From: Zygnema cylindricum
Taxonomy: Eukaryota; Streptophyta; Zygnematophyceae; Zygnematales; Zygnemataceae
Direction: 5' to 3'
Assembly: GCA_037447655.1 (NCBI GenBank)
Contig: JBBHKE010003285.1
Location: 143,012-207,011 of the forward strand
Length of the DNA stretch: 64,000 bases
The translations under genes were made by a program, and so were the position numbers. The notes beneath the pieces were generated by a model that worked only from the letters and a program-made list of their open reading frames with translations, ran no database searches and was not told where the DNA came from. Below, in pieces: positions 10,365 through 21,700 of this stretch (within the stretch, counting starts at the first letter, position 1; each line of letters begins with the position of its first letter).

Positions 10365-13300
10365 TTAATGAGGGTTCAAGCCCGTAGGCAATCGTCCATG
10401 GCCAATAATAGCATCGGCATAAACGTTCGCACAGAACGATTTTAGTTGAGGCAAATTTGCCAGTGTTTGAATATAAAGGTTGTCCTGGGGAAGGTCTAAA
10501 AGGGAACTACCGACGCTTGCGATTGGAGGGAGAAGCTTGGCCAGGTGAATGCCTCTCTCTGCACTCCCTCCAAAGGTACTTCTCAACTCCTCCACCACAC
10601 CGTCTGTCACCACATCCAAGGCTGTCGAGAGCACATAATGGAACTCCTCACTGCAGTTGACAATGGTCAAATATTAAACACTTTCACCTTTATCCACATT
10701 ATCCACAGTATTAACAACAAGGCAAACAAAGCCGAGGCATGAGCGGTAACATTCGCCGGTTAAAATTTGAACACGAGGCCACATAAAGCATAAGATAGAA
10801 CGTTAAATTCATACCTAAGTCAACATGGTTTGAAGGATAACTATCAGCAGTGACCGAGAAAAAAAGTTATGGACAAAAGCACAAGTGCCTTTTAAGTAAA
10901 AACTCTTTCAAGCAACTTACCTGGTCAGTACTGCCCTGGTCTCATCCAAAAGATGGTTTAACATCTCCAATGCAAAATTGCCCTTCAAGTAAAAAACTCT
11001 TTTACGTAAATTACCTTGTCAGTACTGCCCTGGTCTCGTCCATAAGATGGTTCAACATCTCCTCTTCCTCCTCAGAAGTCACATTTTCTGTATGTGATTG
11101 GGCAGCATCGGCTGCAGAAGATGCCGCTGCGAGATCTTCCGGCAATATATTGTCCTCAGGAAGAACATATGCTTGCCATACAGATCCCTTTCTGTCAAAC
11201 GCCTCCCTTATCGCATTCAAAAGGTCCCTCAGTTGTTCCAATGTATATAACTCTTTCAGCGGTTTGCTGCAAAAACCGCACTGATCATTAATCACAATGG
11301 TATCTTTTCATCGTCCATGTATTAATTTGAATTCCAAAAAGTGAATGCCTCTCTTTTGCATTCAAAAGGTCCCTCAGTTGTTTCAATGTATAGAACTCTC
11401 TCAGTGGTTTACTGAAAGATGACCAGCCCCACCTAAAAGTTTAAAATCCTTCTATCCGGTTAACATGGGAATAAAAAATACATGTAGTGTGTTGATGTAA
11501 GTTTGCAGATCCAAGGAAAGTCAAGCATTTTATGACAGTTGAGATAAGAACAATATTCAACAGCCCTGAGAGACCAAACATAACAAACCAAACAAGGACA
11601 CGACTGGGGAATCCACATTTTTTAGAACATGAAAGGATTTACGGGCATTCCATGTCATGCCAGGTGGAATAATGTTCAAACACAACTTTCAGATTGCTTC
11701 TAGTCTATGAGCTTCGCTTGCGAATTCGTATAAGTAACTGCAGAGCTCTTCAAACAATAACAATAAAGACCATAGGTGATTTGTCTTCCTTGTGACATGT
11801 CCATTCAAGCAAATTGCCAATAGATTTCCATGACTGACCTTTATCCATTCACGTGCAATGATCAGCTAATCGATATTAACATTAATAACACTATTTCCAT
11901 CCCGGTTTTTTTTGGCCTTTTGAGCATAAAACAACGTTGATAAGACTATTTGTTCTTTTCTTAACGCAATCTGGTAGCGGTCCAAAGTCGTCCTCATTGC
12001 TCTATTATCACTAAAGCAAACCCCACGCAATATATTTCTTTACGCTCATAAAGATTCACAGTGTAGCTTCTAGAAAAACATGAAGCTTCTCTCACCCTGA
12101 ACATTCTGTAGAGCGACTGTGCTACAACAGAACTTAAACCTCATTTCAAACCCAAAATCTAAGAGCACTTAAGCCCCCTATTTCAACGCAATTCCCTTGC
12201 TAGATATTTGTCTGAGGGCCCATGGAATTTAGAGAAGAGGATTAATAAGCCTTTTTCCATATGGACATCCAGCATATAAGTAAAGCCTCTCAAAGTCTAA
12301 AAGCTGACCTTTTTTCTCAGGGGCTCTTTTGCCCTCATCATCTCGTTAACATTTTAAGATGTTAACGACAACGTTTTGGATACATGGCTTCTCTACTTTC
12401 AGGTGGCTTTTTTGCCCGAAGCAGAAGGGCTGAAACGCTTTCGAGACAAGTGGGCAAGAAAAAAAAAAAACTCACTTTTGCACAACACCCCGAACCACTT
12501 GGTGACAATCGGCAATGAGGGCGTCCAAACCTCGGTGTGGCAAGTAGTCGGCAAATGCAATGAACTTGTGTTGTGTGCCTTTTGTTAATGGTTTATGGCC
12601 CAACTGCTTGAAGCCCACAACAAAACAACAGCCCCTTGCCTTTGGATCAGCCTCGGACAGCTGCAGCAGTCTTCTCCATGAACTAAATACCAACCAAACA
12701 CCCTCCAACAACCCATTGCTTCATCCAATATTAATCTCGTTTGCAACAGAATAGTTTGTCTAGCCACCTTGTTCTGATCTGGCATGCCTTGCCCTGCTGA
12801 TGTCTGTGCTGTATCGATATAAACCCTCCGCCCAAGTATGTTGAGCTGCGTTCGCACAAAAGATTCAACAAGCTTACTCCCCACATTGCACAAAAAGTGC
12901 GAGTAAAACCTGAAGCAAGAAATTGCAACAACCCAAAATACAGCCTCCCTCACTTCAATCAGCTAATGAATGCACCTTATGACAAGCTAATGAAAGATCG
13001 AGAAAGAATGGCCAGACCATGCAGCTGTACACCAACAATACGGAATGGAAAGAAATAATATAATAATTAAGAAGTTTTAAAATACAGAAGTTGTTCTAGA
13101 ATGCCAGGTCAGTAGGCATTGACCATAGCGAGCAGTCCATGCTGTAGCGAACATTTTTTTTTTGAATCACAAATTTTTGTTTATCCATGTAGAATCAACT
13201 TTTGCCCCATCGTAAAGTAGACTGGAAACACATGCAAAGAACTTACTTAAAACCTTGAGATCTTGCCATATCTGCATTTTCTCCATCCCTGTCAATGCTT

Positions 13301-14440
13301 GTTGTGACTGCTTCCCTGCCATAAGCTTCTCTGTGAGGCTCGAAAGGTCGACAGCTTCAAAAAGGCGAGATTTGAGGTGAGGCAGAACTGAAGGGAGAGT
13401 AGTCAAGTCTGAAATTCTCTGGACACTTTCAAAATGACTCTGCAACCTAAACAGCCCAAGCAGAAAGGAGCAAAGTGAGCCTCCTTGTAATGATACATTT
13501 AAGTTATGGATTACCTTAAGTTCATGTTAAAGTGCCTTCCAATATAGATCTGAAGATCACAGCAAGTACCAAATTCTTTGAGCTTGCTGCCTGCCTATTT
13601 TGGTCTGACAACAACAAATATCGTCCATCCAAAAAAAGGGATACAGGGCTGTAGAATATCAGAAGGCAAATGTAGCAAAGAGCAACTATCAATCTACCAG
13701 TGACATCAAACAAAAAGTGATCGATCCAAGTCAAAGTCAGAATGTTTTGTTGTTTATATCTGCTATGTTTCAACAGATAAAATGCCAATGCAGCCTGGCC
13801 GGTCATTTCAAAAAGAAAAGGAAAGTACTACCATCCAAAATGACAAGAATGAACCTACCCTTAGAGTACATATATTCTTTTTGCAAAATTTGCTGATGGC
13901 AAACTAAAGTGTACCAGCACCCACTACCTATTAGGATGATACGAAGCATAATATACTTGACATATTTCCACCATGAACTCCATTAGCATAGTGTCAGGTA
14001 TTTGCAAGTTCTTGAACATTATTCAGTGACAGAAATGACCGATATTTGGGTATTCCTTACGACCAATCGTACAAACCCACAAAATGGCCCTTTACGGGCG
14101 ATAATAAGCAAATTATCACTGCAGATTTCCGACTAAACAAAAAACAAGACATTATCTTGAATAACCAAATTAACAACAGGGTAATAGATTAACATCTGAC
14201 ATAAAAGAAAGGCAACATTCGTAATTGAAAACAACATTCTGTTCTCCATTCTCTAATTTGAGACCAAACTCACTGGGCTTCTGCTCTTTCATCAGCTTCT
14301 TGCTGCTGCCTCCTTTTTTTCTCCTCTTCCAGTGCCGCATAGTAATTCTTCGCAACATAATAGGTTCCAATTCCCACTCCCACGACGCCAGCTGTCACCA
14401 ATAAGGCTCGGCGACGTTTCCTTACCCAAGCCCTGCGCAT
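10365..14440 (-). CDS. PEX3: Peroxisome biogenesis factor 3 (PEX3), six exons, one apparent frameshift
   Basis: Coding exons on the minus strand are 14440-14274, 13446-13247, 12909-12768, 12603-12476, 11266-11015 and 10650-10365, about 391 residues once the frame is kept (plant PEX3 is about 360-390). PEX3 is the peroxisomal-membrane anchor that docks PEX19 with its cargo of membrane proteins. The protein starts MRRAWVRKRRR, followed by a membrane segment at about residues 12-30 (ALLVTAGVVGVGIGTYYVA). Family landmarks are 'DLTTLPSVLPHL' in exon 2, 'VRTQLNILGRRVYIDTA' in exon 3, 'QHKFIAFADYL' in exon 4, 'ETRAVLTS' across the exon 5/6 junction and 'LAKLLPP' in exon 6. All splice phases agree with GT-AG sites. 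In exon 3 the frame changes at an AAAA run (12858-12861, plus strand): sequence before it fits PEX3 in one frame and after it in another. One missing nucleotide explains this, through a sequencing error or a real mutation. Exon 5 is flanked by partial copies of itself. Confidence 0.88.
10870..11068 (-). repeat. Tandem duplication of the donor-side edge of PEX3 exon 5
   Basis: About 10870-10977 repeats about 10978-11068 imperfectly. Both contain CAGTACTGCCCTGGTCTC, AAGATGGTT and AACATCTCC, plus a following TTACC (a minus-strand GGTAA donor). The real exon ends at 11015; the extra copy sits in the next intron and carries a decoy donor. Confidence 0.75.
11189..11425 (-). repeat. Duplicated acceptor-side edge of PEX3 exon 5
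   Basis: About 11337-11425 is a diverged copy of about 11189-11290, sharing CATTCAAAAGGTCCCTCAG and the CAATGTATA block. On the minus strand the copy includes a CTTTCAG acceptor-like site followed by exon-like sequence, so it is a pseudo-exon edge in the upstream intron. Confidence 0.75.
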
Positions 14441-16057
14441 ACACCCAAGTTATGAGGTAATTATTTGAGAGCATCCCTCTCATTGTCAACATTCAATAGA
14501 TAGCAACATCTCTTGCTTCAAGCATGAAAAAAGGGGCTCGCAATGCCCATGATGTTCAACATGAGTAGTTGTAACAATCTTTCGAGCAATACACCAGAAA
14601 CTGATGGATGTGAGTAAAAAAGCCAAACCACTGCCGTCAGCTGTTAATTTGAATCGTAATTTAAAGTTGTAGATACACCATTCCTGTTCACTCCGTATTA
14701 CGTGCGCATTCTACATGTTTTTTGTAAATAACACGCATATAGGACAGGGTGTCGACATTTAGAGTTTCCATACTTTTAACTGTGTTTTAAATTTTATGTG
14801 AAAACAGAGGGCAATGCTGCCAAAATACACTGGAGATTTTCAAAAAGACAGGCCTTGGAACAGAAAAAAGGGAAAAAAAGAAAAAGAAAGCACTTCTGTG
14901 TGACATTTAATGATATTTGGGCGTGAAAATGAGGAAGGCTGACAATTGAACACACTTACGATGCACTACAATCAACACGAAAATAAAATGACCCCGAGAA
15001 AAAGCGACAATAATGCGTCTACACGTATTCCATAGAGGATTATAAATAAAATAAAAAAAAACAATTGAAGAAACTGAACAAGCCAATGAAAGAGGCGCGA
15101 TATACAACTACTATGAGCAGAATATTTACACCGCATAGATAAACCACCCAGAATGCATGTAAACGAAGAAAAGAAACTGAAACATATAAAAAGAAACATG
15201 ATTCATGCAGTTCCTTTATGACAATTGGTGTTTTACCTACCATTGCCCTAGTTTCAAAGTTCATGAGAGGCATTGGAAACAGTTTTGCTAAAACGAAGAG
15301 CAATAATCCTATGGATATTATCAAACATAAAAAAAAAAAAAAATCTTTCCATCTTCAGCAAGTTACTGCTGATTCAAAAGAAACAGCCTTGCGAAACATA
15401 TACTCAGTCTTAAACAAGCTAGGGCTGACGTCAAAAGCTCTTGTAGGACGCGAAAATCCTGCGGTAGGTGAATAATAAGATAAACGATAACCTGAATGGG
15501 AGAGAAGAAAAACAATTACTTGAAGTCATTGTAACACGACATGTGTAGTGGAGTCGTCATTGGGCCCGAATCAGCAATAATGACTCGATGGAACCAGATC
15601 TCAATTCGTTAGCAATTCTGGAGCTGAGATATTCTCGGCGCCCCTCGTAGGCTTTCCAGAATAAGGAACACATGCAGAGAATGGAAAAAGAAAAAGAAAA
15701 AGGAAAAGGAAAGAGAAGAATTCGAGTGAAACTTGCCAAATTTGTTTAAACGGCTTATAACTAAAAGAAGTATAATTATAACAAGCCTATAAGGCTACTA
15801 CAGTACTGTAGTTCAATACTAAGCTTGAGAATTTTAATGTGACTGATGAGGAGAGCTCAATGCTGTTAGCCTGTAGTACGGCAAAAGGTACGCGATTTTT
15901 TTGAAAAAAAATCTGCTTAAAACACGTGGCAATCGTGCATACGGTGGTGTTTCAAACTTTCAATACCATTTTCGTGTGTTAAAAGTTAAAACTATGATGA
16001 AGTACGGTATAGTGTGGCAGACATGCAATACATCACAGTACAGTTCTGTAATGTATA
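14441..16057. other. Intergenic between PEX3 and CTU2
   Basis: AT-rich DNA upstream of the PEX3 start. No coding sequence is recognised. It presumably includes the PEX3 promoter, but I see no certain TATA box or other defined element. Confidence 0.4.
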
Positions 16058-16259
16058 GTACACCGCCAATCGCTATTAGAGTCAAGGATTAAATAGCGTC
16101 AAAAAAAAACTAGCGTTATTGATTCTAATTTAGTACCTGAGACGTGGCAGATTATGGTCCACCTACTTAAATAGCGTTATTAATTGTATTTCAGGTTTTT
16201 TTTTTGAAAAAAGGGCACCGAATTGGCGTTATATACTCTAATAGCGATTGGCGGTGTAC
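16058..16259. mobile_element. MITE-like element with 25-bp terminal inverted repeats
   Basis: The left end GTACACCGCCAATCGCTATT (continuing to 16082) is perfectly complemented at 16235-16259. The element is 202 bp and non-coding. An internal block, CGTGGCAGATTATGGTCCAC, is shared with the element at 25839-26043. A defined target-site duplication is not clear. It sits about 240 bp upstream of the first CTU2 exon 1 copy. Confidence 0.8.
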
Positions 16260-16426
16260 TGTACTGAACATAGAGCCGTACATATAAAGTACAGATAGAG
16301 AAGTATTGATTATCGGTAGATCGATTATCGGGTACATGTCGGTTATAGGTAAAAGGCTACCGATACATAACACTATGAATTTATGATTACCTCTGATAGC
16401 GATGTGGAGTGCAATGCAGGATTGCA

Positions 16427-17115
16427 GGTTTACTTTCACACGGAATTGGTGAAAATCAAAACTTCTAAACCTTTGCTCGCTCCCTCTCGCTACGATGAGC
16501 TCCGGCCATGGCTGCCTCCTTGAAGATGATGAACCCGAAGAAGAGATTTATGCAGAGAGTATTACAAAAAAAATTATATCGGAGAGTCTCACAAAGAAAA
16601 CTCTCTCTCTTGGTTGTACCAGTGCTCAGAATTGTGGCACAAACGATACTTGTGGTGCTGGGACTTGCCATTCATCTTCTGATTTCTCTCAGCCACTCTG
16701 TAGGACAGGAGGAGATAGCAAGTCACAGGTAATAACAAAATATGAAGGCATATGCGGCGAAAGTGATATCCCCAATAGTAAAACTAAAGTTTCTAGCAGA
16801 GAAAATCCACCTGTCTCTCAGGCACCAGTCTCTGGAAAGAGGGGGGGTGGAAAAACTCACGAAAATTGCATTAAGTGTAAAGTGGGACCGGCGGAAGCTG
16901 TGGCAAACCAAAGAGAGGCTGTTTGTCGGACGTGCCTCCACAGCAGTTTACTGGCGAAGTTTAAGTCAGCGATCAACAAGTATTCGCTTATAATTCGCCA
17001 CGATAATGTCCTTCTGGCTTTTTCAGGTGGTCAATCTTCCAGGTTGGGACATATTTCCTTTCCGGCTAGATTTCTTCCCTTTTTGTAATACCCTAGAAAA
17101 TCCCAGAATAACTTT
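16427..17115 (+). repeat. Upstream copy of a ~690-bp tandem duplication (CTU2 exon 1a)
   Basis: This copy is collinear with 18115-18785, from the TTTACTTTCACA block before the ATG to the CCCTAGAAAATCCC block in the intron. It therefore includes proximal upstream sequence, the whole first exon and the donor site. The main exon difference is 27 bp near 16570-16596. Confidence 0.9.
16495..17042 (+). CDS. CTU2: Alternative first exon (1a) of CTU2
   Basis: An ATG at 16495 opens 182 codons plus two bases, ending TCTTCCAG before a GT donor at 17043. This has the same phase as exon 1b, so it can splice in frame to exon 2 at 21191. It encodes the same module as 1b: an acidic start, a CIKC ... CRTC cysteine pair motif and the SGGQSS loop. 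It has nine extra residues from a short internal duplication (two ESxxKK-like units). The frame is intact, so it could act as an alternative promoter and first exon, or be a relic of duplication. A transcript from here would give about 745 residues. Confidence 0.7.
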
Positions 17116-18114
17116 TAAAATATAACTCCAAATAGCGTGATTCTTTCGCGGACGTCTACCAAATTTAGTACTCTATAATCATAATACCTAAATACCCCTT
17201 TATAAACAAGTTCGATCCGCTATTGCTGTTACAATAACGTTATTTCGGCGCCCCCAAATTTTGACAAAAGTTCTCAAATAGTATTATTAATTATATTTAG
17301 GATAACCCCAAATTCCCAATTAGAGGCAATGATTTCATTGAAAACCCCCAAATTCCCAATTAGCGTTGATAACGCTAATTGATTTTTAACCCTAATTATT
17401 TTATATCGCTAACAACGAATCACGGTGTGTTGCACTGTAATGGAACGCACATACGAAACCTTAAACTTTTTTCGTGTTTCGCTTACCCGGCCGTACTTGA
17501 ATTTGTTTTTTCTCTTTTGAATCACCTGGCCGAATCCGGCCTGCCGCCAAAATTTGGCACCAGAATCCGTTACGGATCCGACGCGGCCGGCCGGTTACGG
17601 ATTCGGGTACCCGACTGCGATCTCTTATGTGCAGTTTAGGTCAGAGGTCGCAAAAGTCAAAATTTTATTTAGACAAAACCGACCGTTTTTTTTTTTTTTC
17701 AAAATCTGAGTACCTGACGCCCGACCTGGTTATGTCACGCTCCTAAATTGTTAACCGATAACCGAAACGCGTTACGAAAAAAAAGGTTAACCTAAACTCG
17801 ATTTCTAGCGACTACCCGTTCCCGCTCGTTCCCGAATAAATACAAAATTAGTGGTACATCTCCCGTATACCTTCCACGATAACAAGAGTACAAAGTACAA
17901 TAATGTTGGATTGTATGGACAGGTACAAAATTTTCATTTTTTTTCGTTTTTTGCTTACCCGACCATAACCTATTTTTTTTTTCTGTGAATCAACCGCCGG
18001 AATCCGCCCGGCCCCCCAAATTTGGCACCCGAATCCGTTCCGAATCCGACGCGGGCGGTCGGTTAATGGTCGGTCACGGTTTCGGTTGACCGTTTGCGAC
18101 CTCTGGTGTAGGTG
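17116..18114. repeat. Spacer between the two CTU2 first exons, with its own direct repeat
   Basis: About 17488-17600 and about 17955-18065 are imperfect direct repeats, sharing GAATCAAC/GAATCACC, AAATTTGGCACC, GAATCCGTT and GATCCGACGCGG/AATCCGACGCGG. GCGACCTCTG near 18092 occurs inverted near 17641-17650 (CAGAGGTCGC). This may be a separate small repeat element. There is no coding sequence. The stretch must hold any promoter of exon 1b. Confidence 0.6.
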
Positions 18115-18785
18115 CGGTTTTACTTTCACAGTGTATCGGTGGTAGACTGAAAGGTAAAACTTTTAAACTTCGCTCGCTCGCTCTCGCTACGATGAGCTCC
18201 GGCCATGGCTGCCTCCTTGAAGATGATGAACCCGAAGAAGAGATTGCTGCAGAGAGTATATCAAAGAAAACTCTCTCTCTTGGTTGTACCATTACTCAGA
18301 ATTGTGGCACAAACGATACTTGTGGTGCTGGGACTTGCCATTCATCTTCTGATTTCTCTCAGCCACTCTGTAGGACAGGAGGAGATAGCAAGTCACAGGT
18401 AATAACAAAATATGAAGGCATATGCGGCGAAAGTGATATCCCCAATAGTGAAACTAAAGTTTCAAGCAGAGAAAATCCACCTGTCTCTCAGGCACCAGTC
18501 TCTGGAAAAGGGGGGGTTGGAAAAACTCACGAAAAATGCATTAAGTGTAAAGTGGGACCGGCGGAAGCTGTGGCAAATCAAAGAGAGGCTGTTTGTCGGA
18601 CGTGCCTCCACAGCAGTTTACTGGCGAAGTTTAAGTCAGCGATCAACAAGTATTCGCTTATAAGTCGCCACGATAATGTCCTTCTGGCTTTTTCAGGTGG
18701 TCAATCTTCCAGGTTGGGACATATTTCCTTTCCGGCTTGATTTCTTCCGTTTCCGTAATACCCTAGAAAATCCCTGAATGACCGT
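18115..18785 (+). repeat. Downstream copy of the CTU2 exon 1 duplication
   Basis: Counterpart of 16427-17115, containing exon 1b. Homology stops in degenerate CCCTAAAAA-type repeats that begin near 18778. Confidence 0.9.
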
Positions 18786-21700
18786 AAAAAACCCTTAAAA
18801 ACCCTAAAAAATCCTAAAAAACTCTTAAAAACCCTTAAAAAACCCTCAAAACCATAATATACTTAAAGAAACCCTGAATAACCCTAGAAAATCTTAAATA
18901 ACTCAACCAGTTAAGTAAAACACAAATTATTGGGCAGAACATACAAATTTGTCAAATCTTGGTCTCGTTGTCTTGGCCTTATTGCTGTAAAATATCCTTA
19001 CAGAGCTAGGTGCTACTTTTCTATATTTTTTGTAAGTAAACATTCAAATTGGAGAACGAACTGAATTTAATAGCATTTTCTATAATGCTGAAGGTGTTCT
19101 TTGCTTTGTCATTTTCGTCAAAGCTTTCGGTGTAGCTCTGTAGATTCGGAACAAAGCGTTGTTAATTTCTTTCCCGATTACAAGGGTACAAACTGGTGCA
19201 CAATACTTTGTTGAATGTTATGCCAGATTCCATACGGTTTGAAAAATATTTTTTACAGTATGAAGACGAAAAAGCATACCGATTTTGCTGACTGTTTTTT
19301 TAGGTTTTTCATAAACAAAGCCTGTAAACTTGACACAACATCTAAAACTCTCATCATAGCCACAATTAGTTGAAAACAATTTTACTTGGATATTACTTAG
19401 CCATTGTTAGTTGAAAACAACTTCACTTGGAAATTAGATAGCTAGTGTTAGTTGAAATCAACTTCGCTTTGATATTACATATCTATAATCTTTTGAGAAC
19501 AACTTCACTTGGATATTTCATTGCTATACTTAGTTGAAAACAACATCATTTGTATATTACATAGCCATAGTTGGTTGGAAGCACACTTGGATATTACAGT
19601 ATTGGACAGAAAACAACCATTCCTGCACCGTTCCAGTAAGTAGCAGGATTGATAGTCCATCTGCAGGCTGGAATGGGAGACAGTTATTAGCTTGTTATAG
19701 CTTGTTGAGGAGAGTTCTGTGGGTGCTGTAAGTCATTCTTGTGGATTTGAATATCCCTGCAAATGACGGTGATGACTCAACCGTACCTTTAGTGGTCTTG
19801 ATGCCCATTTGTTAGAATTGAAAAGAGCTTTGGCGCTGAAATGCTTCTTAATTGGCGTTTCATTGCAATTTGCAAAGCTGACGAATAGGCATATGTTTGT
19901 TAATACGCTTATGTGAGTCTAATGAATAGAAATTGGGATTGTAGCGTTTGAGATTGATCTTGCACAATGATGATTTTCTTTTACCTTTTTTTGTTATGGA
20001 TTTATGTCCATTCAAGCCATATCAGCTTTATGGTAAACCAAACCAAAACATGCTAGTTAAAGAATAAGTTGCATGCTCTATGGTATTATGCAATGTACCA
20101 TACGTGAAGTGAAATAAAAAGTCGCATTTGAGCCTATATTCCATTAAATCATGCAGTTACATGAATAAGATGGCAATAAGAATTATTTTTCAGGGGATAA
20201 CCAAGTCTGGTCTGTTGTTGGGAGAGTTATTAAAAGGTCTGCTGTATTTATTTAATATAGTGATATGCATTTATTGGCTGAGCCATTCTATATGGCACTA
20301 AAAAAAAAACAGTGGCTGAATGGTATGCAATTTCTTCCCCTGTATTTTCCACTTATTAGACTTTTTAAATTGTCATAAAAGTTGAAATAAAGAAATCTGT
20401 CCTTTTCCATGGTGTTGCTGTTAATTTTGCTTCTATGTGGTTAATGTACCTGGATTCAAGCGCCACCTGTCCTTGGGTCCTTTGGAGGCTACTTGGCTCA
20501 TGTTTTGCCTCCATGCATTGCTTTTTATGGCCCAAGAGGTCAATCAGTTAGTTGGTGAGCCTGTTGGAAAGCCATCATTCAGAGTTATTCATGTGCATCC
20601 CGTGCCCTATCCTCTCTCTTCCTCCCCACTTGCCTTTGGGAGGAAAATATGATAGTCATGGATTTTATTTTTGCATTTGCTGGTTCCTCTCTGTGGCAGG
20701 TGGGCCTCGAAGGAGTGGTTGAATTTTGGTGCCCTTTGCCTTCAACATTCTGAACTCACAGCAGTTTAAGTTAATTGCTTAAGCTGGAAACAGGGGACAA
20801 GTGAGGGATAACAGTATTGTTGATATCTAGTTGCTGAAGTGTAAGGCAGGCATCAGAGTTTCTTCACCAGATTAATTGGAATGTTAAAGTTGGAATTCAG
20901 TCGGATAATTGATTGTATGTTTTTCTTGTCACATTTGTTCTTCAAATTACATGTCTTATCACTTTTTAGAAGGCATTCACATGAATTTACTCTCTTTTGA
21001 CTGAGGCTGTCAGTGCTGGCTGCTCTTATTTGGCTGCAACCTTTTTGTTTGGTCCTGTTTTTTTCGGAGAGCATGTGCTTAGCAACAAGTAAGGTCGTAG
21101 TTTCCAGTAGGCACAAAGCTTTTTCTCTTTCAACCGAACTGAGTTATCGACTGATCACTTTATTTCAAACGTTTTTTGTTTTGCTCACAGGGTTGCTCTT
21201 GAGTTTCTGAGGGAGATTCAGTCTATGGCAAAAACTGATGCGGAGGCTTCTGCAGATCGTGGTCGAATCGCCTTCAAGCTCGGTGTTGCATATATAGATG
21301 AACGGACCGCAACAGGTGTCACTATCTTAGAGGCGGAAAATGGAGTCGAGGAAGTCAGAAAGATCTGTCGTGATAGTGTAGTTTCTGGGGAGCCTGTCTG
21401 TCTCCATGTAGCTCCACTTGAAGATGCATTTTCTTACTTGAAGGTCGGGCATTTGGACGGAGATAGAGGAGATAAGGTGGAAAAGAAGTCAGGAGTTTTT
21501 CCGAACAATGGTTCCCTAAAAAACGATGGAAGGAGAGATGTTGCTCCGGAGGAAACGGCACAAGGGAATGGACATAGTTTGAATGTACCACCCAGTGCTC
21601 TCATTGGTGATAATGGTAGGGTTTTGGAAGAGGACGGAGCTGCAGGGAAAACTGGTGTAGTGAGAACAGCTGACACAGAGGAAAAAGTAGATGTAAATAG

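Noticed and set aside
12585-12953. Alternative single long frame through PEX3 exon 3 and its intron
   Set aside because: It fits PEX3 only in the second half; the first half matches PEX3 in another frame, so a one-base shift explains the data better.
18778-18905. Interstitial telomere array
   Set aside because: Units are irregular (CCCTAAAAA, CCTTAAAAA) and never form consecutive exact CCCTAAA repeats.
19358-19598. CRISPR-like array
   Set aside because: Contiguous 41-bp tandem units without unique spacers, in a plant gene intron; an ordinary minisatellite.
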